Shown here: positions 1-8,330 of the stretch, piece after piece
Numbering within the stretch: the stretch's first letter is position 1
Layout of the letters: each line of letters starts with the position of its first letter
Origin: Inquilinus sp.
GTDB taxonomy: Bacteria; Pseudomonadota; Alphaproteobacteria; DSM-16000; Inquilinaceae
Length of the DNA stretch: 10,400 nucleotides
Direction: 5' to 3'
NCBI GenBank assembly: GCA_013003675.1
Contig: JABDIP010000425.1
Coordinates: 1 to 10,400 of the forward strand
Made by a program: the position numbers and the translations under genes
Notes under the pieces: generated by a model
Database searches by the model: none
What the model saw: only the letters and a program-made list of their open reading frames with translations
Told to the model about the DNA's origin: nothing

Positions 1-20
1 CAATCGAGGAGGGCCATCCC

Positions 21-335
21 ATGTACCGAGTCCTTGTCGCGGCAGCCGTCCTGGCTATCACCAATCCCGCCTTCGCGGCCGAGCATGTCGTGCGCATGTC
101 CGGCGCCAATTACGAGCCATCCCAGATCGACGGCCGGGTCGGCGATACCATCCGCTTCGTCAACGACGACACGGTCAATCACGACGTCTTCGTCCCCACC
201 GGCGGTTTCGGCATCGATCTCGGCCGGCAGGAACCGGGCGACGAGCGGTCGATGAGGCTCGGCAAGGCCGGCACCTTCGAAGCCGAATGCGTGTTCCATG
301 GCCACATGCTGCTGACCGTCTCGGTTCGGCGCTAG
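21..335 (+). CDS. Exported amicyanin-like cupredoxin (type 1 copper protein)
   Basis: Small periplasmic electron carrier with a blue-copper fold, 104 residues. Residues 1-20 form a signal peptide (basic start, hydrophobic LVAAAVLAI, AFAA cleavage region), leaving a mature protein of about 84 residues, short like amicyanin. Copper ligands are readable: His54 in VNHDVF, then Cys90, His93 and Met96 in ECVFHGHM. The Cys-x2-His-x2-Met spacing is that of amicyanin and pseudoazurin-type sites. The start is backed by a strong Shine-Dalgarno GAGGAGGG (6-13), 7 nt before the ATG. The cytochrome P460-family gene begins 18 nt after the stop, so the two are probably one operon, and the cupredoxin may donate or accept electrons for that haem protein. 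The redox partner is inferred. Sure of the fold and copper site, unsure of the role. Confidence 0.9.
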   Translation: MYRVLVAAAVLAITNPAFAAEHVVRMSGANYEPSQIDGRVGDTIRFVNDDTVNHDVFVPTGGFGIDLGRQEPGDERSMRLGKAGTFEAECVFHGHMLLTVSVRR

Positions 336-353
336 CGAAGGGAGGACAAGAGC

Positions 354-881
354 ATGCGAATCCGTTCTCTACTGTTCGCCGCGGTCGCCGCGATGCTGCC
401 GGCGACGAGTTGGGCCGGGCCCGAACGGGTCGATTTTCCGGCGGGTTACCGCGATGCCTTTGTGGAGTATCTCAGGGTCGACCGGCCGGATCGGAAAACG
501 ACCCGGTTCTTCTACGTGGACCCGGAATCCCTCGCCGCGGCGGAGCCGGGCCGGGAGCTGCCGCAGGGCACGGTGCTGATCATGGAGGACCACAAGGTCG
601 TCATGAATGGCGACAAACCGGCGCTGAATGCCGAGGGCCGGCATCGGCCGACCGACGAGGTCACCAATGTCTTCGTCATGGAGAAGCGACCGGGGTGGGG
701 CGCCGAATACCCGCTGGAGACCCGCAACGGCGACTGGGACTATGCCTGGTTCGAGGCCGACGGGTCGCGCAAGCAAGGCGACTTCGTCCGCTTCACCGGC
801 TGTTTCTCCTGCCACATGAACCGCGCCAACCGCGACTTCACCTTCACCTTCTTCAAGTATCTGCTCGACACGAAGGGCTGA
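354..881 (+). CDS. Cytochrome P460-family periplasmic c-type haem protein
   Basis: 175-residue exported haem protein. Residues 1-21 look like a signal peptide ending SWA. The mature part follows the P460 family layout: an N-terminal FPAGYRDAFVEYL segment, a central GTVLIME strand, an aromatic region around WGAEYP and WDYAWF, and one C-terminal haem-binding CFSCH (Cys150, Cys153, His154) followed by DFTFTFF, typical of the family C terminus. Known members are P460, which oxidises hydroxylamine and carries a Lys-haem cross-link, and cytochrome c'-beta, which binds NO and lacks it. I cannot tell which subtype this is: Lys81 and Lys88 are present but their alignment to the cross-link lysine is unknown. 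GGGAGGA (340-346) precedes the ATG by 7 nt. It is the second gene of a probable two-gene operon with the cupredoxin. Confidence 0.88.
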   Translation: MRIRSLLFAAVAAMLPATSWAGPERVDFPAGYRDAFVEYLRVDRPDRKTTRFFYVDPESLAAAEPGRELPQGTVLIMEDHKVVMNGDKPALNAEGRHRPTDEVTNVFVMEKRPGWGAEYPLETRNGDWDYAWFEADGSRKQGDFVRFTGCFSCHMNRANRDFTFTFFKYLLDTKG

Positions 882-985
882 CACGGGCTGGCGATAGCCG
901 GCGATCGCTGCCATCCTGGCGGCGGTCCCGGCCGCGCCGATCGGTCGGGTCGATTGCTTGACGCGAGGATGGTGTCGCCGATCCG
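882..985. other. Intergenic stretch between the P460 gene and the small cysteine protein
   Basis: About 100 nt of GC-rich DNA with no credible gene on either strand. A small GGCT/AGCC hairpin follows the P460 stop but no T-tract is present, so a terminator is not supported. A TTGACG at 958-963 has no acceptable -10 partner at the usual distance. Confidence 0.4.
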
Positions 986-1219
986 ATGTGGAAGCCCGGC
1001 AAGGCCCGAGACGCCGCGACGGTCCGCGGCACGGCGACCGGCGCGTGCGTCGTGTGCGGCGCGGAAAGCGACGGATCGCCCTATTGGGTCGGCATCGGAC
1101 CGGTGGCGTCCCGCTTCGTGCCCGGGGTCAATCTGCCGCTCTGCGGACCGGCCTGCTCCGCCGAGTACGGCGGCGACGACGATTGGCAATCCTGGCTGAC
1201 CGGCAGGCGTCGGCGATAG
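986..1219 (+). CDS. Small hypothetical protein with a CxxC...CxxxC zinc-finger-like pattern
   Basis: 77 residues, no signal peptide and no membrane segment, so probably cytoplasmic. It carries Cys21-x2-Cys24 and Cys53-x3-Cys57 (CVVCG and CGPACSAEY). That pairing resembles treble-clef fingers of the TRASH/MYM/FCS kind, whose second half reads C-x3-C followed by an aromatic residue, although the 28-residue spacing is longer than I expect for TRASH. The middle (SPYWVGIGPVASRFVPG) and acidic DDDW tail look protein-like and differ from random GC-rich translation. The start is not well supported: GAGGAT (965-970) is 15 nt upstream of the ATG, further than ideal. It is convergent with the tetR gene, with 15 nt between the stops. 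Zinc binding and any link to the neighbouring copper protein are inferences. Confidence 0.5.
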   Translation: MWKPGKARDAATVRGTATGACVVCGAESDGSPYWVGIGPVASRFVPGVNLPLCGPACSAEYGGDDDWQSWLTGRRRR

Positions 1220-1234
1220 CGCGCTGGCGCCCGT

Positions 1235-1963
1235 TCAGCGGCGCGACGCGGGATCGAGCAACGGCAGACGGTCGGTCGCCCCGTCGCCATGCAGCCGCTG
1301 CAGCGCCGCCAGCGCACCGGGCAGGAAGAGCCGGACGATCCCGGCGATCGGCTCGGCCAGATCGTCGGGCAGCGGCGTGCCATAGATGTTCTTGCGGATC
1401 GACAGGAAGACCAGCGCGCCGTGCAGCGCCATGGCGATCTCCCGTTCCTGGTAGTCGATCGGCACCGCCTCCGGCGCCGGCAGCCCGGCCGCGTGGCGCA
1501 GCTCAGCCAGCACCGGTCGCAGCACACGGTCGGTCAACGGCACCGAATAGCGCTTGGCATAACCCAGCCCATCGAGGTTCGCGCGCATGAACAGACGCGC
1601 CGTCGTGGCGCTGCCGCGGCCGAGATAGGCGCGGTAGAAGGCGTTCAGACGTTCCGCCAGATCGACGCCCCGATCGGCCAGCGCCGTGGTCCAGGCGGGG
1701 TCCCAATTGTCGGCGTAGACCGCCTCGAAGACCGCGTCGATCAGCGCTTCCTTGGATGGGAAATACCGATAGAGCAGCGCCTGGGTGACACCGAGACGCT
1801 CGGCCAGATCCCGTGTCGGCCCGTCGAATCCGCGCTCGGCGAAGAACGCCGCGGCACCGTCCAGGATCGACCGCCGCCGCTCCGCCGGCGGCAACCGCCG
1901 CCGCACCGGCGCGGTGTCCCGCCGTGGATTGCCCGTCGTCCTTCGTTGCGGCGTCCTTGCCAT
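1235..1963 (-). CDS. TetR/AcrR-family transcriptional repressor
   Basis: 242-residue one-component regulator: N-terminal DNA-binding domain and C-terminal ligand-binding helical domain. After a basic extension of about 27 residues (many Arg), residues 28-75 form the TetR three-helix domain. The helix-turn-helix lies at about 49-68 (TRDLAERLGVTQALLYRYF), followed by the classic PSKEALIDAV that begins helix 4. Residues 85-225 are helical and have no recognisable ligand signature, as is usual. The start lies 13 nt downstream of the phosphatase stop on the same strand, so the two are probably co-transcribed and the repressor may control that operon. Only a weak AGGG precedes the ATG, about 11 nt away, which suggests translational coupling. 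Family certain, target and inducer unknown. Confidence 0.9.
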   Translation of the reverse strand: MARTPQRRTTGNPRRDTAPVRRRLPPAERRRSILDGAAAFFAERGFDGPTRDLAERLGVTQALLYRYFPSKEALIDAVFEAVYADNWDPAWTTALADRGVDLAERLNAFYRAYLGRGSATTARLFMRANLDGLGYAKRYSVPLTDRVLRPVLAELRHAAGLPAPEAVPIDYQEREIAMALHGALVFLSIRKNIYGTPLPDDLAEPIAGIVRLFLPGALAALQRLHGDGATDRLPLLDPASRR

Positions 1964-1976
1964 CGATTGCCGCGCC

Positions 1977-2483
1977 CTAGACCAACGGGTCCAGACGCAC
2001 CAGCGACCCGAAGGGCACCATCGCCGCTTCGCCCATCGCTTCGCGGGCGGCGATCAGGCGGCCGCTCCGGCCGAGCAGGTCGTCGGCCAGGGCGATGATG
2101 CGGCGGTTCGGCTGGGCGTGCGGCGCGACCTGGCGCAACCGGCGGGCGCCCTCCTCCTCGCGCCCGTCATGGCGGAAGACCAGGGCGATCAGCGCCGCCG
2201 CCGTCGACCGGCTGATGCCGGCGAAGCAATGCACCAGCAGCGGGGCGCTCGGCTGCCAGCCGTGAAGGAATCCCAGCAACGCCACGATGTGCCGCGCCTC
2301 CGGCAGCACATGACCGTCGCGCGGCTGCTCGATGTCGTTGATCTCGACCCGGTGATGCCGGTCGGCGGCGAGCCCGTCCGGCGTCGGCGGCTGCTCGGCG
2401 GCGGTCAGCAGCGATACCAGATGGCTGGGCCGCAAGTTTCGCACATGCGCCGGCATCTCGGGCAGATTGCAGACATAGATCAT
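1977..2483 (-). CDS. Small cysteine-dependent tyrosine phosphatase family protein
   Basis: 168-residue cytoplasmic phosphatase of the dual-specificity/PTP superfamily. The phosphate-binding loop is intact: HCFAGISRS at 85-93, with nucleophile Cys86 and Arg92 (HC-x5-R-S). Asp50 in EINDIEQP is the likely general acid, matching the conserved NDI of this alphaproteobacterial group. C-terminal segments QPNRRIIALADDLLGRSGRL also match the group as I remember it. I chose the ATG at 2483, which gives MIYVCNLPEM, the usual N terminus of this family. A GTG at 2573 would add 30 residues of low-complexity sequence and is less likely. A GGAG lies 12 nt upstream of the chosen start. The tetR gene follows after 13 nt. 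Substrate unknown, and no kinase gene is adjacent. Confidence 0.85.
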   Translation of the reverse strand: MIYVCNLPEMPAHVRNLRPSHLVSLLTAAEQPPTPDGLAADRHHRVEINDIEQPRDGHVLPEARHIVALLGFLHGWQPSAPLLVHCFAGISRSTAAALIALVFRHDGREEEGARRLRQVAPHAQPNRRIIALADDLLGRSGRLIAAREAMGEAAMVPFGSLVRLDPLV

Positions 2484-2653
2484 CGCGCTGTTGGTCTCCG
2501 TGCCGCGCCGTTCGCGGCATCCCAGCCTACTACCCCCGGTCCTGTTCAGGAAGCTCGCGGCGCCCGCTTTCACCGATTGCCCGTCCCGTCACGAGAGGGC
2601 CGCCGGACCAGATGGCGACGACGGCGGACTCGGCTCAGGTCTCGGGGAACCGG
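2484..2653. other. Intergenic stretch between tRNA-Glu and the phosphatase gene
   Basis: 170 nt without a recognised gene. It must hold the 3' trailer of the tRNA and perhaps the promoter of the phosphatase-tetR pair. I see no T-tract hairpin for tRNA termination and no convincing -35/-10 pair. Confidence 0.35.
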
Positions 2654-2729
2654 TGGTGACCCCTACGGGATTCGAACCCGTGTTGCCGCCGTGAAAGGGC
2701 GGTGTCCTAGGCCTCTAGACGAAGGGGTC
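2654..2729 (-). tRNA. tRNA-Glu (anticodon TTC), CCA encoded
   Basis: 76-nt tRNA read by eye. The acceptor stem GACCCCT pairs fully with AGGGGTC, followed by discriminator A and a genomically encoded CCA (2654-2656). The D arm is GTCTAGAGGCCTAGGAC. The anticodon stem CCGCC/GGCGG encloses loop CTTTCAC, whose anticodon TTC occupies 2693-2695 and reads GAA and GAG. The variable loop is CAAC and the T arm is ACGGG-TTCGAAT-CCCGT. The gene lies 39 nt downstream of the recJ stop on the same strand, so it may share the recJ transcript or use its own promoter. Confidence 0.97.
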
Positions 2730-2743
2730 TGAGAGCCGCAAGA

Positions 2744-2768
2744 GAGGTAGCGGCGCGACGGCCGGAAA

Positions 2769-2772
<4 letters not shown>
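2744..2772 (-). promoter_or_regulatory. Weak candidate promoter for tRNA-Glu
   Basis: On the - strand TTGATT (2772-2767) is followed after 17 nt by TACCTC (2749-2744). The -10 end is 14 nt before the tRNA 5' base, which would place transcription start about 8 nt upstream, as for many tRNA genes. The -35 matches 4 of 6 bases of TTGACA, but the -10 is poor. The -35 overlaps the recJ stop codon. Confidence 0.25.
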
Positions 2773-4577
<1,805 letters not shown>

Positions 4578-4598
4578 CCGCAGGCGTCCGTGCCGATA

Positions 4599-4616
4599 GA
4601 TGACGGAAATGTCATC
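4599..4616. promoter_or_regulatory. Perfect dyad GATGAC-N6-GTCATC in the recJ leader
   Basis: Two 6-nt arms, perfectly complementary, around GGAAAT. The element is 22-39 nt upstream of the recJ GTG start, where it could act as an operator or fold as a small RNA hairpin. No known regulator motif is recognised. Confidence 0.35.
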
Positions 4617-4639
4617 CGTATTGGTCCTTCCGGAGAAAA

Positions 4640-4652
4640 TGATTTCAAATCA
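4640..4652. promoter_or_regulatory. Perfect 13-bp dyad TGATTT-C-AAATCA
   Basis: Fully symmetric 6+1+6 palindrome in the AT-rich patch upstream of recJ. It superficially resembles an FNR/Crp-type box, but the TGAT to ATCA gap is 5 nt, not the 4 nt of the FNR consensus. It could be an operator for recJ or for the divergent MFS gene. Function not shown. Confidence 0.35.
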
Positions 4653-4951
4653 ACCTACTGCGGTGTTTTTTTCATGTTGTTTCGAGGGAAATTCCAGAGC
4701 CCAGCCTGACTGGGGCGCGCGTCGCCGGCCCAGATCGTAGACTGTTGTATCACCTGGTGCGATCACCGTAACGGCGGGCCGATGGCAAGATCTCCCTCAC
4801 CTTCCCACCGCTTCGCCGCTGCCCTCCTTCTCTCCGTCCAGAAGAAAGAAGCCACTTACCGGGGCAGGCCAACGACGCTTTTTCCATCGTGGGCAAGTAG
4901 GGGTGGAAGGGTCGAGCGCCATTGGCCGCGGAGCGTTCCGGACACTCGCCG

Positions 4952-6163
4952 ATGATCCGCGAGTCAAAATGGGGGTCGTTGGGCGTGCTGGCCGGGTGCC
5001 AGGTGGCGGCAATGGCGCTGTGGTTCTCCGCTTCCGCGGTGGTGCCGTCGCTGCTGGCGGAATACCCGCTGTCCGCCTTCAAGCAATCGCTGTTCACCAG
5101 CGGCGTCCAGGCCGGATTCGTGGCCGGCTCGCTGGCCAGCGCCCTGCTCGGCCTCGCCGACCGGCTCGACCCGCGACGCTTCTTCATGACGGCGGCACTG
5201 GTCGCCGCCGCCGCCAACGCGGCGATCCTGCTGGTCGAGCCGACCTCGGCCGCGGTCGTATTCTGCCGTTTCGTGACCGGCGCCTGCATGGCCGGCATCT
5301 ACCCGGTCGGCATGAAGTTGGCGGCGACCTGGGCCAAGGGCGATATGGGGCTTGTGGTCGGCATGCTGGTCGGCGCCCTGACCCTGGGCTCGGCCGCGCC
5401 GCATCTGTTCAACGCGCTGGGCGGCGTGGACTGGCGCTTCACCCTGGCGGCGGCATCGGTGTCGGCGCTGCTGGCGGCGCTGCTGATCAATCTGGCCGGG
5501 CTCGGCCCGAACCGCGCCGCCGCCCCGCCCTTCGACCCGGGTGCTGTGCTGTTGGCCTGGAGGATCAGGCCGGTCCGCCTCGCAAATCTCGGATATTTCG
5601 GCCATATGTGGGAACTCTACGCCATGTGGGCGTGGATCGGCGTCTTCCTGAACGCCAGCTTTGCCGTCTCGATGGACGGCGCGACGGCGGCGATTGCCGC
5701 CAAGCTGGCGACCTTCGCCACGGTCGGCATCGGCGCCGTGGGGTGCCTGGCCGGCGGTCTTTTCGCCGACCGCCTGGGCCGGACCACGCTGACTATGCTG
5801 GCCATGGCGGTCAGCGGCACCTGCGCCGCCACGGTCGGCTTCCTGTTCGGCGGCGACCCTCTGCTGCTCACCGCGCTCTGCCTGGTCTGGGGGGTCGCCA
5901 TCGTCGCCGATTCCGCGCAGTTCTCGGCCAGCATCGCCGAGTTGTCCGACCGCCACCTGGTCGGCACCATGCTGACCCTGCAAACGGCGGTCGGCTTCAC
6001 CCTGACCCTGGTCACCATCCATCTGATGCCGCTCTGGGTCGACTGGCTGGGTTGGGAATATGCCTTCTCGCCCCTGGCGATCGGGCCGGCCCTCGGCGTC
6101 TGGGCGATGGCTCGGCTCAGGGCCCATCCGGAGTCGATCCGGCTGGCCGGCGGCCGCCGCTAG
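4952..6163 (+). CDS. MFS transporter, substrate unknown
   Basis: 403 residues with about 12 hydrophobic helices (roughly 9-36, 50-70, 78-96, 100-119, 133-155, 162-183, 213-236, 250-270, 278-299, 304-322, 337-358, 370-387), an inner-membrane secondary transporter. Loop 2-3 reads ADRLDPRR (69-76) and the equivalent loop 8-9 of the second half reads FADRLGR (271-277), both forms of the MFS motif A. GIYPVGMKLAATW (115-127) and HMWELYAMWAW (218-228) are subgroup-like signatures, but I cannot tie them to a substrate. I chose ATG at 4952; an upstream in-frame TTG at 4922 would add 10 residues. The Shine-Dalgarno is weak. It is a lone + strand gene between recJ and glpX, both on the - strand, and converges on glpX with 45 nt between the stops. 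Confidence 0.88.
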   Translation: MIRESKWGSLGVLAGCQVAAMALWFSASAVVPSLLAEYPLSAFKQSLFTSGVQAGFVAGSLASALLGLADRLDPRRFFMTAALVAAAANAAILLVEPTSAAVVFCRFVTGACMAGIYPVGMKLAATWAKGDMGLVVGMLVGALTLGSAAPHLFNALGGVDWRFTLAAASVSALLAALLINLAGLGPNRAAAPPFDPGAVLLAWRIRPVRLANLGYFGHMWELYAMWAWIGVFLNASFAVSMDGATAAIAAKLATFATVGIGAVGCLAGGLFADRLGRTTLTMLAMAVSGTCAATVGFLFGGDPLLLTALCLVWGVAIVADSAQFSASIAELSDRHLVGTMLTLQTAVGFTLTLVTIHLMPLWVDWLGWEYAFSPLAIGPALGVWAMARLRAHPESIRLAGGRR

Positions 6164-6208
6164 GGCCATTATTCCTTCAAGCAGCGCCGGCCCGCGATGC
6201 CGCGGCGG

Positions 6209-7198
6209 TTACCGGGCGGCGGGTGTGAAGCCGGTTTTGCGGGTGAAGTTGTGGCGGGCCTCGATGACCCGGACGGTGCCGCTTTTGGAGCGCATGACGA
6301 TCGAATGGGTGACGGCGCCGCTGGCGAAGCGCCGGACACCGCGCAGCATCGGTCCGGTGGTCACCCCGGTGGCGGCGAACATCACGTCACCGGACGCCAT
6401 CTCCGACATGTTGTAGATCTTGGTCAGATCCTCGATGCCGTAACGCTGGGCGCGGGTCTTTTCCTCGTCGTTGCGGAACGTCAGCCGGCCCTGCATCTGG
6501 CCGCCGATGCAGCGCAGGGCGGCGGCCGCCAGCACCCCCTCCGGGGCGCCGCCGATGCCGAGATACATGTCGACGCCGGCCTCCGGCTGCGAGGTGGCGA
6601 TGATGCCGGACACGTCGCCGTCGGAGATCAGCATGATGCGGGCGCCGGCCTCGCGAACCTTGGCGATCAGCTCGGAGTGGCGCGGCCGGTCGAGAATGCA
6701 GACGACGAGGTCGGAAATCTCCGACTGCCGGGCCAGCGCCAGCGCCTTCAGATTGTGCGCCGGCGGCGCATTCAGGTCGATCAGATCGTCGGGCAGCCCG
6801 CTGCCGACGGCGATCTTTTCCATGTAGGTATCGGGCGCCTTCAGGAAGCCGCCCTTGTTGGCCATGGCGATGACCGCCAGTGCGTTGGGGCCGCCCTTGG
6901 CGGTGATGGTGGTGCCTTCCAGCGGGTCGAGGGCGATGTCGATCTCCGGCCCGTCACCGGCACCGACCTTCTCGCCGATATAGAGCATCGGCGCCTCGTC
7001 GCGCTCGCCTTCGCCGATCACCACCTCGCCGTCGAGCGCCAGGCTGTTGAGGGCCTGGCGCATGGCGTCGACCGCCGCCTGATCGGCCTGGCGTTCGTCG
7101 CCGCGGCCCATCTGCAGGGAGGCGGCCAGCGCCGCCGCCTCGGTCACCCGCACGACCTCCAGGGCGAGGTTGCGGTCCATGAGCCTGCCATCCGCCAT
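6209..7198 (-). CDS. glpX: Class II fructose-1,6-bisphosphatase (GlpX)
   Basis: 329 residues, full length. It hydrolyses fructose 1,6-bisphosphate to fructose 6-phosphate plus phosphate in gluconeogenesis, using divalent metal, in the cytoplasm. Class II signatures are all present: RVTEAAALAA 17-26, GRGDE 31-35, GEGERDEAPM 62-71, DPLEGT 91-96 (metal and phosphate binding), ISDGDVSG 191-198 and GIGGAPEGV 214-222. The start at 7198 is supported by GAGGG (7205-7209) with a 6-nt spacer; MDRNLALE at residue 7 is where many homologues begin, so a slightly shorter form is possible. It lies 28 nt downstream of the end of hom and is probably the third gene of the aminotransferase-hom-glpX operon. Because the hom frame is broken, ribosomes on the N-terminal hom frame would run 55 nt into glpX before stopping at 7144. 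Confidence 0.96.
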   Translation of the reverse strand: MADGRLMDRNLALEVVRVTEAAALAASLQMGRGDERQADQAAVDAMRQALNSLALDGEVVIGEGERDEAPMLYIGEKVGAGDGPEIDIALDPLEGTTITAKGGPNALAVIAMANKGGFLKAPDTYMEKIAVGSGLPDDLIDLNAPPAHNLKALALARQSEISDLVVCILDRPRHSELIAKVREAGARIMLISDGDVSGIIATSQPEAGVDMYLGIGGAPEGVLAAAALRCIGGQMQGRLTFRNDEEKTRAQRYGIEDLTKIYNMSEMASGDVMFAATGVTTGPMLRGVRRFASGAVTHSIVMRSKSGTVRVIEARHNFTRKTGFTPAAR

Positions 7199-7544
7199 TG
7201 TCTTCCCTCTCCCGTTTTCCGCGCGTTCAGCCGTCGAGCGGTTCGATCCGGATCATGTGCGGCGGCTCCAGCACCGTGTCCAGCCCGTCCATGGCCTTCA
7301 GCGCGCTGACCATCGCTTCCTCGTCGGTCTCGTGGGTGGTGATCACCACCGGCACCGGCCCCTCCTCGGAGCGGCCATGCTGGAGCAGGCTCTCCAGCGA
7401 GATCGCATGATCGCGCATGGCCGCCGCGATGTCGGCGATCACCCCGGGCCGATCCATCACCATCAACCGCAGATAATAGGCCCCGTGGCGGCGCCCCATC
7501 GGCACAACCGGCAGCCGGCGCAGTTTCGAGGCCGGCACGCCGAG

Positions 7545-7560
7545 CGCCGGCGCCGGCGCC
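7545..7560. repeat. GC hexamer repeat at the hom deletion/frameshift point
   Basis: CGCCGG-CGCCGG-CGCC in direct tandem on the + strand, the codons for GAGAG in hom. The reading frame changes at or beside it. Such perfect GC repeats favour replication slippage, deletion between repeats, and sequencing or assembly errors. Confidence 0.7.
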
Positions 7561-8306
7561 GCGGCCGACCATCATCACGTCGTCGACGAAATCGCCATGA
7601 GCGACCACCGCGTTGAACACCCCCTCGACCGCGGCCAGCGCCGACGCCGCCGGCACCATGCAGGGGTGCACCCGCAGCTCGAGGCCCTCCGGCCGTTCGC
7701 GGGCGAGGCCGAGCAGCTTGATCCGATAGCCCAGCTCGTCGGCGAAACCGATGTCGAGCGCCGAGATCCGGCGGATGCCCTCGATATGCACATCGCCGAA
7801 CGTCACCTCGGCATTGAAGGCGATCGCCGCCAGGATCGCCAGCTTGTGCGCCGCATCGACGCCGTCGACGTCGAAGCTGGGATCGGCCTCAGCATAGCCC
7901 AGCGCCTGCGCCTGCGGCAGGACGGCGTCGAAGTCCTGCCGCGTCTCGCGCATCTCGGAGAGGATGTAGTTGCAGGTGCCGTTCAGGATGCCCGACACCC
8001 AGGCGACGCGGTTCGCCGCCAACCCCTCGCGCAGCCCCTTGATGATCGGGATACCGCCGGCGACGGCCGCCTCGTAAGCCAAGGTGACGCCGGCGCGCTC
8101 GGCGAGCACCGCCAGGGCGACGCCATGCTCGGCCATCAGCGCCTTGTTGGCGGTGACCACGTGGCGGCCATGGGCGATCGCCGCCTCCGCCACCGCCTTG
8201 GCGACACCGGCGGAGCCGCCGATCAGCTCGACCACAACGTCGCAATCGGCCTCGGTGGCGAGCGCGACCGCATCGTCGAACCAGGGAATGCCGGCAAGGT
8301 CGACGC

Positions 8307-8330
8307 CGCGATCGCGGTCGCGGTCGCGGG
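8307..8330. repeat. Imperfect hexamer tandem repeat in hom
   Basis: Four copies of CGCGAT/CGCGGT/CGCGGT/CGCGGG in a row. On the coding strand they give an Arg-Asp alternation (RDRDRDRG, about residues 46-53). The frame is kept here. Related Hom proteins often have a similar Arg-Asp stretch, so this is probably normal, though slippage-prone. Confidence 0.55.

Larger units (their letters stand above)
4578..4951. other. 374-nt divergent intergenic region (recJ / MFS transporter)
   Basis: No credible gene on either strand. Near recJ, about 4605-4690 is clearly richer in A and T than the rest of the window, including seven Ts at 4666-4672, and contains two perfect short dyads listed separately. 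It is the likely recJ promoter region: on the - strand a TTGAAA or TTGATT can serve as -35, but no good -10 follows at 17 nt. The half near the MFS gene is GC-rich. It includes CACC-T-GGTG-CGAT-CACC (4751-4767), where the central GGTG can pair with either CACC, and a strongly pyrimidine-rich run at about 4791-4842. No clear promoter for the MFS gene was found. Confidence 0.5.

Noticed and set aside
958..986. Promoter TTGACG for the small cysteine protein
   Set aside because: The partner at 17 nt (ATCCGA) is a poor -10 and overlaps the proposed start codon.
1222..1240. Bidirectional terminator between the cysteine protein and tetR (CGCTG/CAGCG)
   Set aside because: Only 5 perfect base pairs, no T-tract on either strand.
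2484..2573. Longer phosphatase beginning at GTG 2573
   Set aside because: Adds 30 residues unlike the family; the ATG at 2483 gives the normal MIYVC-type N terminus.
4640..4652. FNR box reading of TGATTTCAAATCA
   Set aside because: The gap between TGAT and ATCA is 5 nt, not 4, and the outer T/A bases of the consensus are missing on one side.
4664..4690. T-run 4666-4672 as a rho-independent terminator
   Set aside because: No stable hairpin directly before it on the + strand and no upstream + strand gene that would need one.
4750..5298. - strand frame extending into the recJ/MFS spacer
   Set aside because: Mostly antisense to the MFS coding region, and the spacer part shows no recognisable protein signal.
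4964..6169. Long - strand frame antisense to the MFS gene
   Set aside because: Gln/Arg/Gly-rich shadow of a clear 12-helix transporter.
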